DNA from: an uncultured Acetatifactor sp.
GTDB lineage: Bacteria; Bacillota; Clostridia; Lachnospirales; Lachnospiraceae
Length of the DNA: 48,871 bases
Assembly (NCBI GenBank): GCA_910589035.1
Contig: CAJUSI010000041.1
Coordinates: forward strand, 1 to 48,871
Reading direction: 5' to 3'
Under the pieces are notes generated by a model. That model was not told where the DNA came from, made no database searches, and was given only the letters and a program-made list of their open reading frames with translations. Both the position numbers and the translations under genes were made by a program. This document shows positions 40,851-48,871 of the stretch, one piece after another. Position 1 is the stretch's first letter; each line of letters opens with the position of its first letter.

Positions 40851-43613
40851 TCATAACCATTCGTCCCAGAAGCGTTCCACACGCTTTGCAACCGTATTGA
40901 CTGATACGGTCTCGCATTTTTCCCATTCTCTGGGGAAGAGCCTGCGATAGGTATATTGCAGGAAACGCTCATCCAGAAGCGCCACAATCCCCACATCATC
41001 CACCGTGCGGATTACCCGGCCCGCTGCCTGCAGTACCTTGTTCATCCCCGGATAACGGTAGGCGTAATCGAAGCCGTCCTCCTCCCTTCCCTCAAAATAT
41101 CCCCTCAGAATCTCCTTTTCCCCGCTGACCTGAGGAAGCCCGGTTCCCACAATAATGGCTCCGATCAGGCTGTCGTTTTTCAGGTCAATCCCCTCGCTGA
41201 AGATTCCGCCCAGTACGCAGAACCCGATCAGGAAGCGCTCCGTGGGCTGTTCCCCAGAACCGCCCTCCACGGCCCCGGCGCTGCCGGAGCTCTGAAATCT
41301 GGAGAGAAATTTCTCCCTGTCCTCCTCGGTCATACCCTCCTCCTGAAGAATGCATTCCCTGCCCTCCCCGGCATAGTTTTCCACATATCTGTCATAAATC
41401 ATGTGCAGGAAGGCATAGGAGGGGCAGAAAACCATATAATTGCCGTGACGGTTTTTCACAATTTCCTCAATGTACCTGGCGATATTACAGTATTCCTCCT
41501 CGGAACGTCTGGTGTACTTGCTGGTGACATCGCAGGCAATCAGCAGCGCCCTCTTTGCTGGATTGAATACGGATCTGGCATAGACCTCGTAATCCTCCTT
41601 CTCCCCTCCCAGCAGCTTTTTATAATACTGTATGGGCAGGAGGGTGGCGGAGAAAAGAATGGTGCTGCGCCCCCTGCGCATGCATTTTCCAAGGTTCTCC
41701 CCGGGGTCCACGCACAGAAGCTTTACCCTGAAGCCGCCTTCCTCCTCCAGCTGCGTATATTTGACATAATTCTCGTCCAGCAGATCATAAATCATAAGGA
41801 AGTGACAGATTTCAAAATAAAATTCCAGCAGCTGCTCCCGGACAGGCGGCTGCCCCTCCTCCTGTTCCTCCAGATAATCCTCCATGACCGCCTGCAGTCT
41901 CATGAGATTCTGGACAAAGGACTCAATGCTTTCCACAATCCGGCAGTCCTCGCATTCCCTCTTTAAGGCCAGCAGTTCCCGGCTGCATTTTCCCATCTGG
42001 TATATCAGCTTATCCGCGTAGCCCTGTCTCACCAGAACGCTTCTTCCATGTCCTTTTAAGGCTGTTTTCTCCTCTCCTCCCATCTCCTCCGCATCTTCCG
42101 GCAGGTCAGTACTGATCCGGTCAACGTCTTCAAATCCATTCTCCGGCATCTCATATTTTACTGACACCTCTGTCAATACAGATAGATTTTCCAGCTTGAG
42201 TTGTCCGGAAACTCCTGATTTTCTGCGCCTTTTCCTTGTTTCTGACACCACTGTCTGTTTCAGTTCTTTTACCAGCCCCGTAAAGTCTTCCTTCCGCAGG
42301 ACGGCGCTGTACATCTCCCGCCCTCTCTCCAGAAGATTGTGGGCCTCGTCCACCAGAAAGATATAGTTTCCTTCCGTCCCCTCCCCAAAGAAACGCTTCA
42401 AATATACATGGGGATCAAAGAGATAATTGTAATCGCAGATAACGGCATCGGCAAACAGGCTCATATCCAGCCCCATTTCAAAGGGACAGACCATGTATTT
42501 ACGGGCATATTCCTCAACGCTTTCTCTGTCAAAGCACTCCCGGGCTGTGAGCAGTGCAAACAGGGCCTCATTGATCCGATCGTAATGCCCCCTTGCATAA
42601 GGACAATACTCCGGATCGCATTCCGTCTCGTCCATAAAACAGATCTTTTCCTTTGCGGTGAGAAGCAGGCTTTTCAGCTTAAGTCCCTTTGTGCGAAGAA
42701 GCTTCAGGGAACCGTCCGCCACGGTTCCGGTAATGGTCTTGGCCGTCAGATAAAATATTTTCTCTCCCATCCCCCGGCCCATGGCCTGAATGGAAGGATA
42801 AAGGGTGGATATGGTTTTGCCCACCCCTGTGGGCGCCTCCAGAAAAAGTTTCTTCTTATGATATATAGTCCGGTATACCTGGGCAGCCAGTTCCTTCTGT
42901 CCCTCTCTGTAGGGAAACGGAAATTCCAGCCCTTCTATGGAACCCTGCCTGACGGCCCGCCATTCCCAGAGATAATCCGTCCAGCGCCCATAAGCCTCTA
43001 TCAGCCCCTGAAACCACCTCTCCAGTTCTCCGAAAGAATATTCCTCATGAAAATACCGCAGTTCTCCGGTGGGAATATGGCAGTAGGTCATCCGCACACG
43101 AACCTCGGAAAGCCCCTGCTGTGCACCGTACATATAGGCATAGCATTTCGCCTGGGCCAGATGCAGCGGTGCGGGAGCCTGCATCCTGATAAGCTCCCGG
43201 TAAGTCCCCTTGATCTCGTCGATGGTAACCTGATTCTCGTGACGGATAATGCCGTCGGCACGCCCTTCCAGCACCAGAGCATATCCGTTCATGGGAAAGC
43301 TCAGCTTCAGCGAAACCTCGGCCTGATACTCCGCTCCCATCCGGCGCTGGATCATCCGATGGATCCGCCCGCCCTCCTGCATGGCATTATCGGGCGACGC
43401 CCTGTGCCGATTATCTATATCCCCATGGCGCAGAATAAATTCCACCAGATTGCGCACGGAAACCCGAAGCTCCCCCTGCGGGATATTTCCCGGCGGACCC
43501 TCTCCCTGCCCCATATTCTCCTGTATCTGCACCGGTAAATCCTGTTCCGCTGTTTCTACTCTGGCAATCTTCACTTTCGGGCGCCCTTTCCTTTCTGTTA
43601 TAGGAAACGACAT
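40851..43613 (-). CDS. XPD/DinG-like DNA helicase with PD-(D/E)XK N-terminus
   Basis: The 920-residue protein has an N-terminal RecB/Cas4-like nuclease region (GGRIHRMIQRRMG, LEGRADGIIRHENQVTIDEIKG, AQAKCYAYMYG) and a superfamily 2 helicase: Walker A APTGVGKTIST (near residue 260), four cysteines of an iron-sulfur type domain (CFMDETECDPEYC, then CPFEMG), the DEAH box VDEAHNLLERG, and the C-terminal motifs RALLIACDVTS, MVFCPSYAFL, GGIFSEGIDLKND and QAAGRVIRT. These are ATP-driven 5'-3' helicases that unwind damaged or structured DNA. The start is either the ATG at 43613 or a GTG 13 codons later that has AAAGGAAAGG upstream. Confidence 0.88.
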   Translation of the reverse strand: MSFPITERKGRPKVKIARVETAEQDLPVQIQENMGQGEGPPGNIPQGELRVSVRNLVEFILRHGDIDNRHRASPDNAMQEGGRIHRMIQRRMGAEYQAEVSLKLSFPMNGYALVLEGRADGIIRHENQVTIDEIKGTYRELIRMQAPAPLHLAQAKCYAYMYGAQQGLSEVRVRMTYCHIPTGELRYFHEEYSFGELERWFQGLIEAYGRWTDYLWEWRAVRQGSIEGLEFPFPYREGQKELAAQVYRTIYHKKKLFLEAPTGVGKTISTLYPSIQAMGRGMGEKIFYLTAKTITGTVADGSLKLLRTKGLKLKSLLLTAKEKICFMDETECDPEYCPYARGHYDRINEALFALLTARECFDRESVEEYARKYMVCPFEMGLDMSLFADAVICDYNYLFDPHVYLKRFFGEGTEGNYIFLVDEAHNLLERGREMYSAVLRKEDFTGLVKELKQTVVSETRKRRRKSGVSGQLKLENLSVLTEVSVKYEMPENGFEDVDRISTDLPEDAEEMGGEEKTALKGHGRSVLVRQGYADKLIYQMGKCSRELLALKRECEDCRIVESIESFVQNLMRLQAVMEDYLEEQEEGQPPVREQLLEFYFEICHFLMIYDLLDENYVKYTQLEEEGGFRVKLLCVDPGENLGKCMRRGRSTILFSATLLPIQYYKKLLGGEKEDYEVYARSVFNPAKRALLIACDVTSKYTRRSEEEYCNIARYIEEIVKNRHGNYMVFCPSYAFLHMIYDRYVENYAGEGRECILQEEGMTEEDREKFLSRFQSSGSAGAVEGGSGEQPTERFLIGFCVLGGIFSEGIDLKNDSLIGAIIVGTGLPQVSGEKEILRGYFEGREEDGFDYAYRYPGMNKVLQAAGRVIRTVDDVGIVALLDERFLQYTYRRLFPREWEKCETVSVNTVAKRVERFWDEWL

Positions 43614-43904
43614 TAAATCTTATCTTTGCCATGCTCGGTTGTCGTTGCTGTGATGGCTTTCGGTCAAAGTAAGAATGGTTATGGCGTTTACTATAATATC
43701 TGAAAATCAGTCTCCATGGCAAACTTCTGTCCGCATACGCCCCCCCGGACTGCCCCATGCAAGGGACCCGGAGAACCGGGCGATCTGTGCCTATACTGCA
43801 TAACGCTGAGCACTGCCTAATGTAATCCTGCGATGGAACCAGTCAGCGTTATGCAGTCTGGTTTCCCTGCAAGTGAAATCGTTAAGCAGTAAATTCCATA
43901 AAAA
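43614..43904. other. Structured gene-free leader of the helicase gene
   Basis: No gene. It contains a 15-base perfect inverted repeat (separate entry) and a CCCGG-AGAA-CCGGG hairpin at about 43767-43781. No clear promoter found. Confidence 0.5.
43795..43857. repeat. 15-base perfect inverted repeat with alternative pairing
   Basis: ACTGCATAACGCTGA (43795-43809) and TCAGCGTTATGCAGT (43843-43857) are exact inverses, loop 33 bases. The right arm is itself enclosed by GGAACCAG (43835-43842) and CTGGTTTCC (43858-43866), which can pair instead. Confidence 0.8.
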
Positions 43905-43958
43905 ACCGCAAAACTCCCCATACAGATAGTACGCCTATCTCGCATGGGGAGTTTTTGA
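43905..43958. terminator. Bidirectional terminator
   Basis: AAAACTCCCCAT/ATGGGGAGTTTT stem with T-runs on both strands. It ends the minus-strand HPr-like gene, whose stop is at 43991. Confidence 0.85.
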
Positions 43959-43990
43959 AATACGGCCTGCAAAATACCTTTTCCGCCCAT

Positions 43991-44215
43991 TCAGCTTGCG
44001 GCGGCAAGGCTCTGGAGCAGCTCCTCGAAATCACTGTCATATCCGTTATATGACACTTTCAGAGGTCTGCGGAAGTCCAGTCCGAACACTCCTAAAAATG
44101 ATTTCGCATCAACAATATATCGATTATAGGAAATGTCAATGTCGAAATCACATCTGGAGGCTACGTGAACAAAATGCTGGACTTTATCCGGAGTCAAATG
44201 AATCGTTTTAACCAT
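43991..44215 (-). CDS. HPr-like protein lacking the active-site histidine
   Basis: The 74-residue protein has the HPr fold signature in its second half: FDIDISYNRYIVDAKSFLGVFGLDFRRPLKVSYNGYD--FEELL. The usual phosphorylation segment GIHARPA is replaced by LTPDKVQHFVHVAS, so PTS phosphotransfer is unlikely. It may be a regulatory relative. The start is the ATG at 44215 with AAGGAAGG upstream; the longer frame starts with TTG. A weak promoter (TTTACT-16-TATAAT) lies before it. Confidence 0.8.
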   Translation of the reverse strand: MVKTIHLTPDKVQHFVHVASRCDFDIDISYNRYIVDAKSFLGVFGLDFRRPLKVSYNGYDSDFEELLQSLAAAS

Positions 44216-44365
44216 TTCCATCCTTCCTTTCAAATGCCATCAGTCTGTCACCTGATTATTTTACCCTATCATTATAGACGTAAACCAAAAAAAGTAAATT
44301 TGTAATTCCTACAAAAATTAAGGCTTTTCAGGGCATTTTTTGAGGAATTTTGCTCTTTTTCCCGC

Positions 44366-45130
44366 CTACGCCTTCCAGAATTCCACCATATACTCCCGAA
44401 ACCGCAGGGGCAGCATCCCCTTCTGCAGCTTATCGTTCTTCCGCTCCTGAATGGCGATGGTATGGTAGAAGAGACGGAACAGCTCCTGATAGCGCAGCTC
44501 CTCCTGCGAATACCTGAGCCGCAGAGTTTCCTGCGCTTCCTCCCCGCGAAGCAGATACCAGTCCCTCCCAGCCGGATGGATTCCGAATAAATTGCGCTTT
44601 TCATCATAGATCACGAAGTTTTCCACAGGCAGCCTGTCTGCAAAATGCGGCATGATAAAAGTAAGTACATCGGCTTTCGGACCGATTCCGGAGAACAGGA
44701 CTCCATTGTCCAGCTCCTGAAAGCGCAGAAATTCCTTCTGATGCCCCACCTCCCTGGACACTCCCCTTGCCAGGGCGAAGGCCCTGTGGATATCATTATC
44801 CGCCAGATTGTCAAAAAGCCTCCCCGGCCTGCTTCCAGCGCGCAGACCCTTCACCACCGTCCGGTACACCGCCTGAGCCTTGTCCGTATCCTCTGCGGCA
44901 AGCGCCATGCAGAGGGAAGCGCAGTCCTCATTCCCAAAACGCCTTTTCAGGGTATTCATAACCTTCCTGGCCCTCTCCTCATCCGCCTCTGCCGCCACAT
45001 CCTCCGAAAATAAAATCGGATCGTCGGTCAGGCACAGGAGCGTATCCTCATGGTCTCTCTTCTCCTCATAGGCCCGGTAAATCGCCGTGAAAATGCTCTC
45101 CAGGGTATCTTCGCATCTGTATACCGTCAT
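44366..45130 (-). CDS. Radical-SAM-linked DNA metabolism protein (TIGR03915-like)
   Basis: The 254-residue protein begins MTVYRCEDTLESIFTAIYRAYEEKR and includes VAVE-like segments NTLKRRFG, VYRTVVKGLRAGSRPG, VGHQKEFLRFQELDNGVLFSGIGPKADVL, MPHFADRLPVENFVIYDEKRNLFG, and ends REYMVEFWKA. It fits the family always found beside the radical-SAM protein that follows a uracil-DNA-glycosylase-like partner; there is no such glycosylase in this window. The predicted role is DNA repair or modification; no reaction has been established. ATG 45130 is nine bases after GGAGG; the frame extends 8 codons upstream. Confidence 0.82.
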   Translation of the reverse strand: MTVYRCEDTLESIFTAIYRAYEEKRDHEDTLLCLTDDPILFSEDVAAEADEERARKVMNTLKRRFGNEDCASLCMALAAEDTDKAQAVYRTVVKGLRAGSRPGRLFDNLADNDIHRAFALARGVSREVGHQKEFLRFQELDNGVLFSGIGPKADVLTFIMPHFADRLPVENFVIYDEKRNLFGIHPAGRDWYLLRGEEAQETLRLRYSQEELRYQELFRLFYHTIAIQERKNDKLQKGMLPLRFREYMVEFWKA

Positions 45131-45261
45131 CTTACGCCCCCTCCGTTGTGCCATAATCTATTTTCTCTATAAAAAAGATTAAAATATCCTTCTCCGTCAA
45201 CAGGATTCCTGAACAGATTTCTCTTGTCACAAACAGGTTCATCCGACGTCGCTTCACCGTT

Positions 45262-46614
45262 TTAAAGCTGCCCCAGGGCCGTCTGCCTCTGCTCCGTAAC
45301 CCCGATGGGCCGCATAAAATTCGCATCGTCAAAGAGAGACATCTGGCGGTAGCTCATACCGTCGCTTCCGAATTGAATACGGTCCCTGGGGCTGGTAAGG
45401 TTCCTTACGATATAATCCTCCTCCAGCTTCACCGGATACATGAGCCTCCCGCTGCAGGTGATAAAATACAGCGCCCTTTTCAGCACCACGCCTATCTTCT
45501 TCAGATCCGGAAAGTCCAGTCTGCCGCTTCTGCGGGCCGCCACGATCCGCTGCGCGCTCTTCACCCCCACGCCGGGCACCCGGAGCAGCTCTTCCAGGGG
45601 CGCCCGGTTGATCTCCACCGGAAAATACTCCAGATGACGCACCGCCCAGTCCTCCTTGGGGTCCAGCATCACATTAAAGTAAGGATGCCGCTCGTCCAGC
45701 AGTTCCTCCGCCCGGAAGCCGTAAAAGCGCAGCAGCCAGTCCGCCTGATACAGCCTGTGCTCCCGCAGCAGAGGCGGACCTCCCGGTAGGGCGGGCAGGC
45801 TCTTGTCCCCCGTCACATTCACGAATGCGGAATAGAACACTCTCTTTAAATCGAATTTCCGATAAAGATTCTCCGCCACATTGATGATCTGATAATCGCT
45901 CTCCGGCGTTGCGCCCACAATCATCTGAGTGGACTGTCCCCCCGCCACAAATTTCGGCGCGCTACGGTACAGCACCAGATCATTTCTGTTGGCCTGAATC
46001 CCGTTCTGGATCTGCCTCATGGGCGTCAGAATGCTCTTCCTGTGCTTGTTGGGCGCCAGGGTGCGCAGCCCCTCCGCCGTGGGCAGCTCCAGGTTCACGC
46101 TCATCCTGTCCGCCAGGAAGCCCGCCTGCTCGATCACCTCCGGCGCCGCACCGGGAATGGCCTTTACATGAATATAGCCGTTGAAGAGGTATTTGTTCCG
46201 CAGAAGCCATATGGTACGGCAGATCAGCTCCATGGTAAAGGTGGGGTTTCCGATAATCCCGGAGCTTAGAAACAGACCTTCAATATAATTCCTGCGGTAA
46301 AATTCCATGGTCAGGGTGCAGATCTCCTCCGGGGTGAAGGTGGCCCGGGGAATGTCGTTGGAGCGGCGGTTCCTGCAGTATTTGCAGTCATAAATGCATT
46401 CGTTGGTCAGCAGAATCTTCAGCAGGGAGATACATCTGCCGTCCCCGGAAAAGCTGTGGCAGATGCCCGCCGCCACACAGTTACCCATACCCTTCCCGTT
46501 CCCTTTGCGCTCCACGCCGCTGGAGGTGCAGGCCACATCATATTTGGCCGCATCCGTGAGCACCTGCAGCTTGTCCTCCAGGGGCATCTCCTGTCCGGTC
46601 ATCAAATATTCCAT
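45262..46614 (-). CDS. Putative DNA repair/modification radical SAM protein (TIGR03916-like)
   Basis: The 450-residue protein has the radical-SAM cysteines C73-x3-C77-x2-C80 in CIYDCKYCRNR, LSSGIIGNP, HVKAIPGAAPEVIEQAG, RMSVNLELPTAEGLRTLAP, and a helix-hairpin-helix DNA-binding motif LEELLRVPGVGVKSAQRIVAARR (about residues 340-360). It should cleave S-adenosylmethionine to a radical and act on DNA. The start is the ATG at 46614 (GGGAGG upstream); a TTG three codons earlier is less likely. It is followed 131 bases later by its linked partner gene and preceded by LexA-like boxes. Confidence 0.9.
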   Translation of the reverse strand: MEYLMTGQEMPLEDKLQVLTDAAKYDVACTSSGVERKGNGKGMGNCVAAGICHSFSGDGRCISLLKILLTNECIYDCKYCRNRRSNDIPRATFTPEEICTLTMEFYRRNYIEGLFLSSGIIGNPTFTMELICRTIWLLRNKYLFNGYIHVKAIPGAAPEVIEQAGFLADRMSVNLELPTAEGLRTLAPNKHRKSILTPMRQIQNGIQANRNDLVLYRSAPKFVAGGQSTQMIVGATPESDYQIINVAENLYRKFDLKRVFYSAFVNVTGDKSLPALPGGPPLLREHRLYQADWLLRFYGFRAEELLDERHPYFNVMLDPKEDWAVRHLEYFPVEINRAPLEELLRVPGVGVKSAQRIVAARRSGRLDFPDLKKIGVVLKRALYFITCSGRLMYPVKLEEDYIVRNLTSPRDRIQFGSDGMSYRQMSLFDDANFMRPIGVTEQRQTALGQL

Positions 46615-46652
46615 CCTCTCCAACCTCCCTGCATCAGAATACCTTCATATCA

Positions 46653-46699
46653 GAACATTTGTTCTTATTCAGGATAGCACATATGTTCTGATTATGCAA
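46653..46699 (-). promoter_or_regulatory. SOS promoter: two LexA-like boxes
   Basis: The minus-strand promoter is TTGCAT (46694-46699), 17 bases, TATCCT (46671-46676). GAACATTTGTTC (46653-46664) is a perfect Firmicutes LexA half-site pair (GAAC-N4-GTTC) just after the -10, and GCACATATGTTC (46677-46688), one base from GAACATATGTTC, fills the -35/-10 spacer. LexA bound at both would block the radical-SAM operon until DNA damage. Confidence 0.85.
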
Positions 46700-46810
46700 G
46701 GGGTTTTTCAGATAGTTTTATGGATATTTTATGGAGGCAATGACCCCGCACGAGTCGCTGCCTCCCCTAAATTTATCCCAAAAAATTATAAGTTACGCTG
46801 TAGCCGATAA

Positions 46811-46963
46811 TTATTTATGTCTTTTTTCCAAACGCAGACGTTTCAAGGTAACCAATGCAATCACTCCAAATACCACAGCTACCGCAAAAAAGATCCAATA
46901 GTATCTGCTTACACGTCCTGTTATCACGTTGACATATAGCAGTCTGGTTCCTCTCGTATTCAA
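46811..46963 (-). pseudogene. Membrane-helix tail of a decayed gene
   Basis: The frame reads GTRLLYVNVITGRVSRYYW, then IFFAVAVVFGVIALVTLK and RLRLEKRHK, ending in TAA: a single membrane helix with a basic tail. It is preceded in frame by a TAA at 46964-46966 and another 26-codon ORF (from 47044). No ribosome binding site fits. It may be the remnant of a surface-anchored protein. Confidence 0.35.
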
Positions 46964-47070
46964 TTATTCTGTCAATTTCAAAATGCCTCCTGATTTTAAT
47001 ACGTATTCCAGCTTGTTTCTATAGAAGCTCACGGAAAAGGGCATTTCCGGGAATAGATCGTATTCGCATG

Positions 47071-48732
47071 TCACAAAATTCTGACATTAATCCCTCTGAT
47101 TTTTCCGGCTTTTTGCGTCAGCCGAAATGAAACCGTTTTTCCTTCATAGGAAATATCCATATTCGGATTATCCAGCTCGTTGAAATATACATTTTCCGGC
47201 TTGTGTGCAATAAAGCCAAACAAATTGCCGTATTTGTCCGTGGTAACGGTCATCACTCTTCCTGTATATACATCGGAATTCTCTTCCGCAACACTGTTCC
47301 CCCGCAGCTTCCTTAACATGAAATCCTTAAATTCCGGATTATCCTTTATAGCATATCTGTAGTCTGAACCTTTTACAGCAACCCATTGTTTCATTATTTG
47401 CCGAAATCTGCCCGCCGCCCTCAAAACCGCCTGCTTATATTCTATCCCTCCCAGCAGCTTCAACAGCTTTTTGCAATACTCTTCTATCCTTTCCTTATCA
47501 TTGATATCCGGTGCAGGCCCCATACTCAATTCCTGAATCAGGAACAACAGATGCATCTTATATGGTCTCATATCCTTAAGGCTTTGATCCTGTTTCATAA
47601 TGCGCTCCAGATTCGATGCCAAAAGTGCTGCCACATAATATGGATAATAAGATTGCCCATCCACAAAAAGCTTATTCTTATAGTCAATGATGAGCTTTGA
47701 TTCATGCCGGTGCGAGTTCTCAACATGGTTCATATACATCGCCACCATACTTTGGATCAACACCCTGAAGGTAATTTTTTGATACGGTTGTACTGTAGTA
47801 TCCCGTGCATACTGTTTAGACCGCCTCTCATAATAGACCTTGCAAAGCCCCTCCGTCTGCATAACATTGAAGAAATCCTCCAGTTCGATGTGATTGCCGT
47901 ATGGTTTCAAAAGCCTCCTCATAAACAATATTCTGCCTGTTCGTGCCCTTGACGATTCCCTGTGTCACTTCCGGCATGGTGGCTTCGATCACCTTCACGA
48001 TCACCTGAACCTGGGACAAATCATTTCCCTTCTTCTTTACCTTATAGAGCGAATTGCACGTCTGGCAGCCGTTTACGATCTGGGGATTTTTGATGTTCAA
48101 AATCTTGCTCTTTGACTCAAGCTTATCACATACAATCGTAATTCCGTTGTTATACAGGACGAAATTCACAGGATTGGCCGACAAAGTCGCCTCCATCTCC
48201 TGGTTTACATCCGTGTCTCCCTGATAATCCCTCACATTGTCATCAAACATGTTCGCCCGGATCAATCCATCTTCATTGGTCAAGATTCTGACCAGGCTGT
48301 CCGCGCTGCAAAGCACAACGTATACCTGCCCCGCATCCTCTAATTCTCCAAATTGAATAGAATCCTGATATTCAAGAGTCGCCTGATACTCATTCCTGTT
48401 TGCTTTTGCAATCGCAAGCAGCCTCTCTTCATCGATCTGCTGAATACTGACGGTATACTCTGTACATTTTTTGCTTTGTGCCCCTGCATTTTCCTCCGCC
48501 ACAAAAACGATATTTATGTTGGGAAGCTCCTCCCATTTGGCAACAATTTTCTGTGTCTGAAAGTATTCTATTATCTCCGAATAATTATATCCATCTTGTC
48601 TTTTATAATAGACCTTGCTTATCAGCTCCTCAGCAGAGCATTTCCCCCTATAGGCTAAAATGTATACTTCAAACCTCCCTTGACCATCCTTCAGCAGGAT
48701 ATCATCGATATCTGTTCTGGTAGAAAGCAGCT
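47071..48732 (-). pseudogene. AIPR-family (abortive phage infection) protein, frameshifted and intron-split
   Basis: The frame is open from 48732 (end of the intron) with TDIDDILLKDGQGRFEVYIL, then AEENAGAQSKK, NVRDYQGDTDVNQEMEATL, VNFVLYNNGITIVCD, NPQIVNGCQTCNSL, and GIVKGTNRQNIVYEEAFE, the conserved core of the AIPR family (PF10592). Near 47885-47900 the frame shifts: IELEDFFNVMQTEGLCKVYYERRSKQYAR and the rest (285 codons in the second frame) continue the protein to 47071. AIPR genes sit next to restriction or defence systems. The 5' end is beyond the window, behind a group II intron in the same orientation. Confidence 0.85.
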
Positions 48733-48871
48733 GTTAAGTAGACAAACCCCTTACGGGGCTTGCCCCTCTACAGAACCCGGCGTGCGGCTTTCCCGCACCG
48801 GGCTCCCTGCAAAGTTGATTATTCATCAGTTATCATTCATATATACTGACATATATCTTTGGTCTCGCAAG
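48733..48871 (-). mobile_element. 3' end of a group II intron
   Basis: On the minus strand domain V (complement of 48773-48805) is a 33-base hairpin starting GAGCC, with the catalytic AGC triad, a GAAA-type loop and the two-base CG bulge. Domain VI follows (GTAGA/TCTAC outer stem, GGGGC/GCCCC and GGGG), and the intron ends near TTAAC, with exon AGCTGC resuming the AIPR gene. The remainder of the intron, including any reverse-transcriptase gene, is outside the window. Confidence 0.85.

Noticed and set aside
42339..43538. Plus-strand ORF of 399 codons
   Set aside because: Antisense to the helicase; no domain and no start signal.

Overview
The window looks like chromosome of an endospore-forming Gram-positive Clostridia, most likely a Lachnospiraceae-type gut bacterium. 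The evidence is the spoIIAA-spoIIAB-sigF operon, spoVA genes, a T-box leader before valS, strong AGGAGG-type ribosome binding sites and clostridial families (TelA/XpaC, CmpB-type permease, NRCH-type nuclease, PadR-DUF1700-DUF4097). This placement rests on gene content; no rRNA is present. Most genes lie on the minus strand. GC content is moderate, with AT-rich islands at about 0.1-0.7, 2.7-3.8 and 46.7-48.7 kb that coincide with accessory or broken genes.

Layout. 0-3.8 kb: an accessory edge with a truncated JAB-protein fragment, a ferritin-like gene, a MATE exporter reduced to its two ends by a large internal deletion, an unknown membrane protein, and an intact JAB/RadC-like gene followed by two small genes. 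3.9-9.2 kb: a sporulation block read right to left: spoIIAA-spoIIAB-sigF, a membrane-anchored GH25 lysozyme, spoVAB, spoVAA and spoVAC, with two sigma-G-like promoters. 9.3-15.6 kb: a T-box (specifier GUA)-controlled valS-folC-(55-aa ORF)-zinc-ribbon/TPR operon. 15.6-18 kb: a second zinc-ribbon membrane protein with long peptide repeats. 18.7-22 kb: a copper-efflux module (CsoR operator, csoR, copA with a fused copZ-like tail). 22.3-25.7 kb: telA/xpaC and a CmpB-type membrane protein. 25.8-27.4 kb: an AAA-ATPase/PD-(D/E)XK protein. 27.6-32.4 kb: a third zinc-ribbon protein and a secreted lipoprotein nuclease. 32.7-36.4 kb: an Rpn-family nuclease gene, an ECF-type permease and a truncated second copy of the Rpn 3' end. 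36.4-38.6 kb: a PadR-DUF1700-DUF4097 operon. 39.3-43.6 kb: a GH13 amylase and an XPD/DinG-like helicase separated by a cluster of DnaA boxes. 44-46.7 kb: an HPr-like protein, then a radical-SAM DNA-repair pair behind a promoter carrying two LexA-like boxes. 46.8-48.9 kb: decayed sequence and an AIPR-family (abortive-infection) gene that is frameshifted and interrupted by a group II intron whose 3' end (domains V and VI) closes the window.

The parts that tell the most are the regulatory sites and the broken genes: the CsoR operator inside a -35/-10 spacer, LexA boxes before the radical-SAM gene, sigma-G promoters on a rearranged spoVA set, an internal ribosome binding site that could release a CopZ-like chaperone from CopA, the DnaA-box cluster away from dnaA, several hairpin repeat families, and the intron-split defence gene. 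No tRNA, rRNA or CRISPR array was found.
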